DNA of 6,863 nt from Acidobacteriota bacterium (GTDB taxonomy: Bacteria > Acidobacteriota > UBA6911). The notes beneath the pieces are model-generated. The model was not told the DNA's origin. It saw only the letters and a program-made list of their open reading frames with translations, and ran no database searches. Below, in pieces: positions 1 to 5,201 of the stretch (its first letter is position 1; each line of letters starts with the position of its first letter). The DNA lies in contig JAFNAH010000381.1 in the NCBI GenBank assembly GCA_017860075.1, positions 1 through 6,863 of the forward strand, in the 5' to 3' direction. Position numbers and translations under genes: made by a program.

Positions 1-1341
1 CCCGGGGAACGGATTCTCGTCGGCGTATCCGGGGGGGCGGACTCCACGGCACTCCTGCTCTGCCTTCATCGCCTGGCGCCGAAATTCGGGCTCAGCCTCG
101 TGGTGGGCCACCTGAACCACCGCCTGCGGGATCGCGAGGCCGAGCAGGATGAACAGTCCGTGCGCGATCTCGCCGGGGAGGAGGGGCTCGCATTCGTAGC
201 GGAAGAGGCAGACGTGAGAGGGCTGGCGGCTCGTCAGAGGCTGAATCTCGAGGACGCCGCGCGGAGGGCGCGCTACGATTTTCTGCGCCGCACGGCGGCG
301 CGTCTGGGCTGCGAAAAGATCGCGGTCGGACACAACCTCAACGACCAGGCGGAATCGGTGCTGATCCGTTTCCTGCGCGGAAGCGGCCCGGACGGTCTGT
401 CCGGCATCCACCCGGCGCTCGATAACCTCGTGATTCGGCCGCTCCTTGATTGTTCGCGTGCCGAGATCGAGGCCTACCTGCGCAGCCTCGGGAGGAGCTA
501 CCGTGAGGATTCGAGCAACAGCGAGCTGAAACTGCGTAGAAATCGCGTGCGACGCGAGCTGATCCCCTACCTCCAGGAGCACTTCAACCCGCGCCTGCTC
601 CATACGCTGGCTCGAAGTGCGGCCCGGGCGCGTGACATCGCGGGATACCTGGACCGTGAAGCGAGGCTTGCCATCCGGGCGATCAGCAAGACTGCGGGGC
701 CGGGATCGCTCAGTCTCTCCGCCAGGGGGCTGGGCGAGCTCCATCCGGCCCTGCGCGCCGCGGCCATCAGGCGGGCAGTCCGCGAATGCCGGGGTTCATT
801 GACAGGGATTTCAGACCAGCACGTCCGGGACGTCGTCCGGCTCGTGGAATCGAAGCGGAGCGGCCACTCCATCGACCTCCCGGGCATGATCGCATCCCTG
901 GAGTTTGAAGAGGTCGTATTGCGCCGCACCGGGCTGGACGCCGTCCCGGATTTCTGCTGCGAACTCCCGATTCCGGGTTCATGCGTCGTGCGTGAACTCG
1001 GGCTCGAGTTCCGCGCCGCGCCGGGGCCATGGCCTCCCGCCAAACCGGACCGGTCGGTGAGTGCCATCCTGGACGCCGACACGCTTCCATCCTCGCTGAT
1101 TGTCCGGCGCCGAAGGGCAGGGGACCGGTACGGTGGACCCGGACATCGCAAAGTGAAAAACCTGCTGATCGATGCCAGGATTCCTTTATCAACCAGGGCC
1201 TTGCAGCCGATGGTTGTTGCAGGGGATTCAGTCGTTTGGATCCCCGGTTTTCTGCCGGCAGGACCCTTCCGGGCAAGTCCCGGGGCGGATCGCTGTGTCG
1301 TGGTCGAGGTCCGCAGGATCTCATGCGATCCCGGCGGGTGA
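1..1341 (+). CDS. tilS: tRNA(Ile)-lysidine synthetase TilS (5' end outside window)
   Basis: TilS uses ATP to attach lysine to C34 of the CAU anticodon of tRNA-Ile, making lysidine so that the tRNA reads AUA and is charged with isoleucine. It is cytosolic and normally essential. The frame is open from base 1, so the start lies upstream; 446 residues are visible and probably about 20 are missing. Seen in the fragment: the N-type PP-loop SGGADS (residues 10-15), the LEDAARRARY helix (about 83-92), GHNLNDQAES (about 110-119), the DSSN...RNRVR segment (about 170-184) typical of TilS, and the C-terminal TilS domain (about 366-436) with RAGDRY and KVKNLLIDARIP. The gene ends in TGA at 1339-1341. No internal gap is seen, unlike ftsH and folP downstream. 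The downstream partner fits the common tilS-ftsH neighbourhood, although hpt, which lies between them in many bacteria, is absent. The identification is secure. Confidence 0.96.
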   Translation, partial: PGERILVGVSGGADSTALLLCLHRLAPKFGLSLVVGHLNHRLRDREAEQDEQSVRDLAGEEGLAFVAEEADVRGLAARQRLNLEDAARRARYDFLRRTAARLGCEKIAVGHNLNDQAESVLIRFLRGSGPDGLSGIHPALDNLVIRPLLDCSRAEIEAYLRSLGRSYREDSSNSELKLRRNRVRRELIPYLQEHFNPRLLHTLARSAARARDIAGYLDREARLAIRAISKTAGPGSLSLSARGLGELHPALRAAAIRRAVRECRGSLTGISDQHVRDVVRLVESKRSGHSIDLPGMIASLEFEEVVLRRTGLDAVPDFCCELPIPGSCVVRELGLEFRAAPGPWPPAKPDRSVSAILDADTLPSSLIVRRRRAGDRYGGPGHRKVKNLLIDARIPLSTRALQPMVVAGDSVVWIPGFLPAGPFRASPGADRCVVVEVRRISCDPGG

Positions 1342-1382
1342 GAGACTCTTTGCAGGATCGCGGAAATCGACAAAAAGATGAA

Positions 1383-1410
1383 GGAGGATGGAAACTCCCG
1401 GCCCTGCCGT
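1383..1410 (+). repeat. Imperfect direct repeat, copy A (two-hairpin motif)
   Basis: This 28-nt block matches 1557-1584 in all but one substitution, one inserted base and one deleted base. It can form two adjacent small hairpins: GGAG (1383-1386) with CTCC (1395-1398) around an 8-nt loop, then CGGC (1399-1402) with GCCG (1406-1409) around a 3-nt loop. Its function is unknown. It lies 41 bases after the tilS stop and overlaps an AGGAGG that has no well-spaced start codon. Confidence 0.6.
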
Positions 1411-1439
1411 GCGTCTAATCATTACGGGTTCGAGGAGAG

Positions 1440-1459
1440 GCGCTGCGGTGTGGCAGCGC
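1440..1459 (+). other. Perfect 7-bp hairpin in the tilS-ftsH spacer
   Basis: GCGCTGC (1440-1446) and GCAGCGC (1453-1459) pair perfectly around a 6-nt GGTGTG loop. The strong GC stem could slow or stop transcription from tilS, or act as a protein-binding dyad, but there is no following T-run, so a Rho-independent terminator is not supported. Confidence 0.45.
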
Positions 1460-1501
1460 ACGTATTGATGGGGCTCTGAGCTCGGGAAGAGGTTGCGGGT
1501 C

Positions 1502-1510
1502 TGCTATAAT
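1502..1510 (+). promoter_or_regulatory. Extended -10 promoter upstream of ftsH
   Basis: TGCTATAAT contains a perfect TATAAT (1505-1510) preceded by TGn, the extended -10 element of sigma-70 promoters. No good -35 hexamer lies 16-18 bases upstream, which fits the extended class. Transcription would start near 1517, giving an ftsH leader of about 80 nt. It is one of very few AT-rich stretches in a GC-rich window, which adds support. Activity is inferred. Confidence 0.6.
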
Positions 1511-1552
1511 TTGGAGGCAATTGAGTTTCGTTGCGGAGACTCTGATAGGAAA

Positions 1553-1591
1553 GTCGGGAGGAGGAAAGCTCCCGGCCGTGCCGTTGGGAGG
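1553..1591 (+). promoter_or_regulatory. ftsH leader: alternative hairpins and ribosome binding site
   Basis: The ftsH Shine-Dalgarno is GGGAGG at 1586-1591, 8 nt before the TTG at 1600. Upstream, CTCCC (1569-1573) can pair in two mutually exclusive ways. It can pair backward with GGGAG (1556-1560), extended to an 8-bp stem 1553-1560/1569-1576 with one G-U pair. Or it can pair forward with GGGAG (1586-1590), extended by 1574-1576/1583-1585 with two G-U pairs, which would bury the ribosome binding site. The forward structure has more wobble pairs and so should be weaker. A thermosensor or attenuator role is inference only. Confidence 0.4.
1557..1584 (+). repeat. Imperfect direct repeat, copy B in the ftsH leader
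   Basis: This is the second copy of the block at 1383-1410, 174 bases downstream and 15 bases before the ftsH start codon. The same two hairpins are possible: GGAG (1557-1560) with CTCC (1569-1572), 8-nt loop, and CGGC (1573-1576) with GCCG (1580-1583), 3-nt loop. An upstream GAGACTCT also precedes both copies (41 and 21 bases before). Here the block would be transcribed as part of the ftsH 5' leader. Confidence 0.6.
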
Positions 1592-1702
1592 TTTGTCATT
1601 TGAGCACCAACCTGAAGAATATCCTGGTCTGGCTGGCGGTAGTCGTGTCCCTCAGGCGAGGATCTCGAGGGCGTCGACAACAACGGCAAGAAGTTCAAGA
1701 CC

Positions 1703-3262
1703 GTGGTTCCGGGTGACGCCGGATACAACCTGGCGAAAGAACTCGAGCAGAACGGTGTCGCGGTCACCCTGGAAAAGACCTCGAACTCTTCGTTGATGTA
1801 TGTATTCCTTTCTTCATGGCTCCCGTTCATCCTGCTGATCGGTTTCTGGCTGTTCCTGATGCGCCAGATGCAGAGCGGCGGGAATAAGGCGCTCTCGTTC
1901 GGCAAGAGCCGGGCACGGCTCCTCTCGAGCCAGCAGAAAAAGGTCACCTTCAAAGATGTGGCCGGAGTCGAAGAGGCAAAGGAAGAACTCACCGAAATCA
2001 TCGAATTCCTCAAGGAGCCTCAGAAGTTCCAGAAGCTGGGGGGCCGCATTCCGAAAGGCGTTCTGCTGATGGGGCCGCCGGGCACCGGGAAGACCCTGCT
2101 GGCCCGCGCTATTGCAGGCGAGGCAAATGTCCCGTTCTTCTCGATCAGCGGTTCCGATTTCGTCGAGATGTTCGTGGGGGTCGGCGCCAGCCGGGTGCGG
2201 GATCTCTTCGAGCAGGGGAAGAAGAACGCCCCCTGCATCATCTTCATCGACGAGATCGATGCCGTGGGGCGGCACCGCGGCGCAGGGCTGGGGGGCGGTC
2301 ATGACGAGCGCGAGCAAACGCTGAACCAGCTGCTCGTCGAAATGGACGGATTCGAGTCCAACGACGGTGTCATTCTCATCGCCGCGAGCAACCGGCCCGA
2401 CGTCCTGGATCCCGCACTCCTGCGGCCGGGGCGTTTCGACCGGCAGGTCGTCGTGCCTCTGCCCGATATCCGGGGGCGCGAGGGCATCCTGAAGGTCCAC
2501 ACCCGCAAGATCCCGCTGTCCGAAGAAGTCGACATCTCCGTGATCGCGCGCGGGACCCCCGGTTTCTCAGGTGCCGCATTGGCGAACCTGGTGAATGAAG
2601 CGGCGCTCAACGCGGCCCGCTACAGCCGGAAGCTCGTTGCCATGTCCGATTTTGAAGGTGCGAAGGACAAGGTCCTGATGGGCAAGGAGCGGAGGTCGAT
2701 GGTGATCACCGAGGCGGACGGTCACGATCATTCCGCGCGGCATGGCACTGGGCCTGACGCAGCAGTTGCCGGAGACCGACAAGCACAACTACACGAAAGA
2801 GTTCGTCGAGGGACAGATCTGCATACTCATGGGCGGCCGCTGCGCCGAGAAGATCTTCCTCGAAACGGAGACGACCGGCGCCGCAAACGACATCGAGGTT
2901 GCGACCGAGCGCGCCCGGAAGATGGTGACCGAGTGGGGTATGAGTCCGACGATGGGACCGCTCTCCTTCGGGAAGAAGGAAGAGCAGATATTCCTGGGTC
3001 GGGAAATATCCCAGCACAGGGACTACAGCGAGGCGACGGCAATCCGGATCGACGAAGAGGTGCGCCGCATCGTCGAAGAAGGCTACAAGAGGGCGTGGAA
3101 TGTCCTCGAGTCCAACCGGGATGCTCTCGTCCGGCTCGCGGAGGCCCTGCTCGAGTACGAGACCCTCGACAGCTGGGAGATCGAGGCGATCATCAAGGGC
3201 GAACCGATCGAGAAGAAGGCGGCTCCCGCGGAAGCAGACTCCCAGGGCAAGCCGGTGGTTGA
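1703..3262 (+). CDS. ftsH: FtsH fragment with second membrane helix and AAA+ ATPase domain
   Basis: This is the longest open frame of the broken ftsH. The frame is already FtsH-like from 1655; the GTG at 1703 is only the first possible start after the first break and has no convincing ribosome site. By residue of this frame: end of the periplasmic domain (1-30), membrane helix [20 protein letters not shown] (31-50), Walker A GPPGTGKT (124-131), pore-loop region FVGVGA (157-162), Walker B IIFIDEID (179-186), and the second region of homology with two arginine-finger candidates in RPGRFDR (241-247). FtsH homology stops at residue 339 (base 2719); the remaining about 180 residues are out-of-frame, arginine-rich shadow. 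The helix after the ATPase core reads SGAALANL where family members nearly always have SGADLANL. Confidence 0.8.
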   Translation: MVPGDAGYNLAKELEQNGVAVTLEKTSNSSLMYVFLSSWLPFILLIGFWLFLMRQMQSGGNKALSFGKSRARLLSSQQKKVTFKDVAGVEEAKEELTEIIEFLKEPQKFQKLGGRIPKGVLLMGPPGTGKTLLARAIAGEANVPFFSISGSDFVEMFVGVGASRVRDLFEQGKKNAPCIIFIDEIDAVGRHRGAGLGGGHDEREQTLNQLLVEMDGFESNDGVILIAASNRPDVLDPALLRPGRFDRQVVVPLPDIRGREGILKVHTRKIPLSEEVDISVIARGTPGFSGAALANLVNEAALNAARYSRKLVAMSDFEGAKDKVLMGKERRSMVITEADGHDHSARHGTGPDAAVAGDRQAQLHERVRRGTDLHTHGRPLRREDLPRNGDDRRRKRHRGCDRARPEDGDRVGYESDDGTALLREEGRADIPGSGNIPAQGLQRGDGNPDRRRGAPHRRRRLQEGVECPRVQPGCSRPARGGPARVRDPRQLGDRGDHQGRTDREEGGSRGSRLPGQAGG

Positions 3263-3329
3263 GCCCGTGCCCGATCGCGCCCCGCTGCCCCAGTTGATCA
3301 ATCCCAAGGGGAAGCCGGCACCCGCGTGA
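2742..3329 (+). CDS. ftsH: FtsH fragment with C-terminal peptidase half, lacking HEXXH
   Basis: This frame continues FtsH after the second break. Homology begins at base 2721 (VTIIPRG), ahead of the nominal ATG at 2742, which is just an internal methionine. It carries the M41 peptidase features [30 protein letters not shown] and [12 protein letters not shown], whose aspartate (residue 50 of this frame) is the third zinc ligand in the family. It then has the [11 protein letters not shown] helix and a low-complexity Pro/Lys tail of about 40 residues typical of FtsH C termini. The two zinc-binding histidines and the catalytic glutamate would lie in the missing segment, so it cannot be a peptidase alone. 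The stop is TGA at 3327-3329. Confidence 0.8.
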   Translation: MALGLTQQLPETDKHNYTKEFVEGQICILMGGRCAEKIFLETETTGAANDIEVATERARKMVTEWGMSPTMGPLSFGKKEEQIFLGREISQHRDYSEATAIRIDEEVRRIVEEGYKRAWNVLESNRDALVRLAEALLEYETLDSWEIEAIIKGEPIEKKAAPAEADSQGKPVVEPVPDRAPLPQLINPKGKPAPA

Positions 3330-3406
3330 TCCCGGCGCCGCACTTTCGGCAATCCGTAAATGGATTCGGCGCTGAGCAGGTCAGGTCTGGCGGGCCTTCG
3401 GCTCTC

Positions 3407-3425
3407 CTGATTGCATTCAAATCAG
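3407..3425 (+). other. 6-bp hairpin upstream of the REP-like array
   Basis: CTGATT (3407-3412) pairs perfectly with AATCAG (3420-3425) around a 7-nt loop. It directly abuts the first REP-like hairpin and is not followed by T residues. It may mark the edge of the repeat element. Function unknown. Confidence 0.4.
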
Positions 3426-3426
3426 C

Positions 3427-3581
3427 GGAGCGAGCGCTGAAAGCACGCTCCCATACCAGCCTGGGGCGAAGGCCCGGGTTCGTATGCAGTAGAAGAAACC
3501 AAGGGCTGAAGGCCCGCTCCATTGAGTTTCGAGAGGGCTTCGATACAGCGGACCTGCCACATACCAAAGGCGTGAGGCGCC
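3427..3581 (+). repeat. Array of four REP-like hairpins between ftsH and folP
   Basis: Four short palindromes have loops around a GAAG/TGAA/TGAGG core. Unit 1 (3427-3451) has GGAGCG/CGCTCC arms with an inner A-A mismatch and GC/GC. Unit 2 (3460-3478) has CCTGGG/CCCGGG arms, itself inside a CATAC (3452-3456)/GTATG (3482-3486) outer stem. Unit 3 (3503-3515) is GGGC-TGAAG-GCCC. Unit 4 (3569-3581) is GGCG-TGAGG-CGCC. Units 1 and 3 share TGAARGCMCGCTCC followed by CAT, and CATACCA recurs at 3452-3458 and 3560-3566, so the block looks like two diverged copies of a two-hairpin element. Similar GC-rich intergenic palindromes are widespread in several environmental phyla and are often mobilised by REP-associated transposases; membership here is inferred, not searched. 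Confidence 0.6.
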
Positions 3582-3592
3582 AGCAGGAATCC

Positions 3593-3874
3593 ATGGCTTT
3601 CAACCGCCCCCGCAGGCACTACAGGTTGCTGGCCCGAGATCATGTGATCGAGCTGGGATCCGAAACCCGGATCATGGGCGTCCTCAACATTACCCCGGAT
3701 TCGTTCTACGAAGGCAGTCGTTTTCCCGAACCTTCTGCTGCTGCCGCGCGGGCGGCGGCGATGGCAGCCGAGGGGGCCGACATCCTGGCCCGGAGGACTG
3801 CGGCGCGCCGATCTCGATCGACACTTCGAAGGCGGAAGTGGCGCAGGCGGCGCTCGAACGGGGAGCGGCCCTGA
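3593..3874 (+). CDS. folP: FolP N-terminal fragment
   Basis: The first 64-65 residues match dihydropteroate synthase: a leader, then MGVLNITPDSF (residues 28-38), the first strand and substrate loop of the TIM barrel, then an Ala-rich helix ending EGADI. After base 3784-3787 the reading frame is wrong and yields an arginine/serine-rich tail to the TGA at 3872-3874, which should not be read as protein sequence of this family. Confidence 0.7.
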   Translation: MAFNRPRRHYRLLARDHVIELGSETRIMGVLNITPDSFYEGSRFPEPSAAAARAAAMAAEGADILARRTAARRSRSTLRRRKWRRRRSNGERP

Positions 3875-4377
3875 TCAACGACGTGACGTCGCTTCGGAAC
3901 GATCCGCGACTGGGGGAGGTGGTAGCCTCTTTCGGAGCCGGACTCATCCTCATGCACATGCGCGGGACACCCGCCACCATGCATCTCCTCCCGCCGAGCC
4001 CGGACATCATGGGTGAGCTCGAAGGCTGGGCCGAGGCGGCAGTTGAAAGAGCTAAGCGATCCGGCGTGTCCTGGGATAGAATAATGCTTGATCCCGGGAT
4101 CGGATTCGGAAAGACCGCCGAGCAGAACATTGAGATTTTGAGAAACCTGGATCGCGTGGCGTCCTTCGGTTATCCCGTTCTCGTAGGGACCTCGAGGAAA
4201 TCCTTCATCGGAGCAATCCTGAAAAAGTCCCCGGCAGACCGGATCTGGGGGAGCGGGGCGGCCGTGGCAGCTTCAATCGTATTCGGGGCTCACATGGTCC
4301 GGGTACACGACGTGGCCGCGATGCGGGACCTTGCCCGGGTCATGGACGTCATTATTGCCGGGAGGCCGGTGGGATGA
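3838..4377 (+). CDS. folP: FolP C-terminal fragment
   Basis: This frame holds the larger half of dihydropteroate synthase. Homology begins before the nominal GTG at 3838, at about 3787. Motifs in order: SIDT (pterin-site strand, bases 3814-3825), AALINDV, LMHMRGTPATM, IMLDPGIGFGKT, LVGTSRKSFIG (pterin-site lysine and the SRKS loop), and RVHDV near the end. These are standard FolP elements in the standard order and spacing. The stop TGA (4375-4377) overlaps the cdaA start codon by 4 nt, and GGAGG at 4361-4365 inside this fragment serves cdaA. Confidence 0.75.
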   Translation: MAQAALERGAALINDVTSLRNDPRLGEVVASFGAGLILMHMRGTPATMHLLPPSPDIMGELEGWAEAAVERAKRSGVSWDRIMLDPGIGFGKTAEQNIEILRNLDRVASFGYPVLVGTSRKSFIGAILKKSPADRIWGSGAAVAASIVFGAHMVRVHDVAAMRDLARVMDVIIAGRPVG

Positions 4378-5201
4378 GCCCGTATGTCGAACCTATTCTC
4401 GAGTTTTTCCGGTTCGGCTCACTTTCCGTCCGCGATGCGATCGACATCGCGATAGTTGCCTACCTGATCTATCGCTTTCTCCTCCTGCTCAGGGGCACCC
4501 GTGGTGCCCAGATGACGCTGGGCATCGTCGTCCTCCTGCTCCTCTACTGGGTCACCCGGTATTTTCGCCTCATCACAGTGCAGTGGCTTTTCACGAACCT
4601 CCTGACCTACGTCGTCTTCGGAATCATTGTCCTGTACCAGAACGAAATCCGGAGGGCCCTGGCCGGGATAGGCAGGAATCCGCTGGCCGGCCGGCAATGG
4701 CGATCCGGCGGGGCCCAGCATTTCGAGGAAATCGTCCTGGCGGCCACGACCCTGGCGAGCAGGAAGATCGGTGCATTGATCGTGGTCGAACGGGATATCG
4801 GCCTTCGCAATTATGCGGAGAGCGGGATCGCGCTCGATGCTGTGCTTACCTATGATCTGCTGGTGACCATCTTCAGCCCGCACACGCCGATGCACGACGG
4901 CGCGGTCATCGTACAGCGCAACCGGGTCATCGCGGCCGGCTGCTTTCTCCCGCTGACTCTGGATCCGTATCTCAGCAAGGAACTGGGCACCAGGCACCGC
5001 GCCGCCATCGGCATCACCGAGGAGACGGACGCCGTGGCGGTGATCGTCTCCGAGGAATCCGGCATCATTTCCGCTTCACTCGGCGGCAAGATCATACGCA
5101 ACCTTGACGGCACCGCACTCCGCGGCCTGCTCGAAAAGTCCGCCACGCTTCGGCCGTCGCAGGCCCAGGAGGCGGTGGGCGAGCAGCAGGAGGTCCGATG
5201 A
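4374..5201 (+). CDS. cdaA: Membrane diadenylate cyclase CdaA
   Basis: CdaA joins two ATP molecules into the second messenger c-di-AMP, which controls potassium and osmolyte balance and cell-wall homeostasis. It is 275 residues, the usual family length. Three N-terminal membrane helices (about 22-39, 46-62, 70-88) are followed by a charged linker and the DAC domain (about 118-245), with the DGA motif in MHDGAVI (173-179) and the RHR motif in GTRHRAA (205-211), both intact, so activity is expected. The start is ATG at 4374, with GGAGG 8 nt upstream and a 4-nt ATGA overlap with folP that implies translational coupling. Its own stop overlaps ybbR in the same way. The folP-cdaA-ybbR order is a known arrangement. 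Confidence is high. Confidence 0.96.
   Translation: MSPYVEPILEFFRFGSLSVRDAIDIAIVAYLIYRFLLLLRGTRGAQMTLGIVVLLLLYWVTRYFRLITVQWLFTNLLTYVVFGIIVLYQNEIRRALAGIGRNPLAGRQWRSGGAQHFEEIVLAATTLASRKIGALIVVERDIGLRNYAESGIALDAVLTYDLLVTIFSPHTPMHDGAVIVQRNRVIAAGCFLPLTLDPYLSKELGTRHRAAIGITEETDAVAVIVSEESGIISASLGGKIIRNLDGTALRGLLEKSATLRPSQAQEAVGEQQEVR

Larger units (their letters stand above)
1342..1599 (+). other. Non-coding tilS-ftsH spacer with repeats, hairpins and a promoter
   Basis: These 258 bases hold no supportable gene. Two tiny ATG-led frames (1378-1479, 33 codons; 1388-1468, 26 codons) resemble nothing and one lacks proper ribosome-binding spacing. What is visible is regulatory or structural: GAGACTCT at 1342-1349 and again at 1536-1543, an imperfect 28-nt direct repeat, a perfect hairpin at 1440-1459, an extended -10 promoter at 1502-1510 and the ftsH leader. 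No hairpin here is followed by a T-run, so no intrinsic terminator for tilS can be called. Confidence 0.7.
1600..3329 (+). pseudogene. ftsH: ATP-dependent zinc metalloprotease FtsH, disrupted by two out-of-frame gaps
   Basis: FtsH is the hexameric membrane-anchored AAA+ protease that extracts and degrades membrane proteins and short-lived regulators. The start chosen is TTG at 1600, because it follows GGGAGG by 8 nt and reads [18 protein letters not shown], a typical FtsH first membrane helix. The frame then shifts near 1654 and picks up in the periplasmic domain at [14 protein letters not shown]; about 100 nt are missing compared with the family. The frame shifts again near 2720, where MVITEAD is followed in another frame by [12 protein letters not shown]; about 77 nt are missing, including the HEXXH zinc site. 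As written, the sequence encodes no active protease. Everything else (AAA+ module, peptidase helices) is well conserved, with no scattered stop codons, so the gaps are either very recent or sequence-assembly errors. Gap lengths are estimated by memory alignment to E. coli FtsH. Confidence 0.85.
3330..3592 (+). other. Non-coding ftsH-folP spacer, hairpin-rich
   Basis: This stretch has no gene. The open frame that crosses it (from 3326) is just the upstream extension of folP and has no family resemblance before 3593. It holds a weak AATCC/GGATT hairpin (3351-3366), a 6-bp hairpin (3407-3425) and an array of REP-like hairpins (3427-3581). I see no clear promoter or T-tailed terminator. Confidence 0.65.
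3593..4377 (+). pseudogene. folP: Dihydropteroate synthase FolP, disrupted by one out-of-frame gap
   Basis: FolP condenses p-aminobenzoate with dihydropterin pyrophosphate to give dihydropteroate in folate synthesis, and is the sulfonamide target. The start is ATG at 3593, with a modest AGGA 4 nt upstream. The N-terminal part reads normally to EGADI (base 3784). The frame then changes, and homology resumes at about 3787-3805 in GPEDCGAPISIDTSKAEV. Compared with E. coli FolP, about 95-100 nt are missing, including the conserved D-x-GGESTRPG loop that contacts the substrates. The remaining motifs are well kept and the end overlaps cdaA by ATGA, so the gene was recently functional or the gap is an assembly error. 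As written, no active enzyme can be made. Confidence 0.83.

Noticed and set aside
567..1373. A 268-codon open frame on the - strand across tilS
   Set aside because: It is the antisense shadow of a GC-rich gene; its protein is Ser/Arg/Pro-rich with no family motif, while the + strand has clear TilS motifs.
1440..1459. Rho-independent terminator after tilS
   Set aside because: The stem is perfect but the following bases are ACGTATTGATG, with no T-run.
1388..1468. Small ATG-led frame of 26 codons directly after AGGAGG
   Set aside because: The AGGAGG touches the ATG, leaving no spacer for initiation, and the peptide has no recognisable feature.
1378..1479. Small ATG-led frame of 33 codons after tilS
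   Set aside because: It has no clear ribosome binding site, no recognisable motif and runs through the repeat and hairpin structures.
1553..1600. Possible RNase P RNA start, because GAGGAAAG resembles a conserved word of that RNA
   Set aside because: The following conserved segments of RNase P RNA are absent and there is no room before ftsH.
2700..2745. Programmed ribosomal frameshift in ftsH
   Set aside because: There is no slippery heptamer at the junction, and about 25 conserved residues are missing, so a shift alone could not restore the protein.
4331..4855. A 174-codon + strand frame overlapping the start of cdaA
   Set aside because: It is Pro/Arg/His-rich, out of frame with both folP and cdaA, and shares bases with the conserved membrane helices of CdaA.
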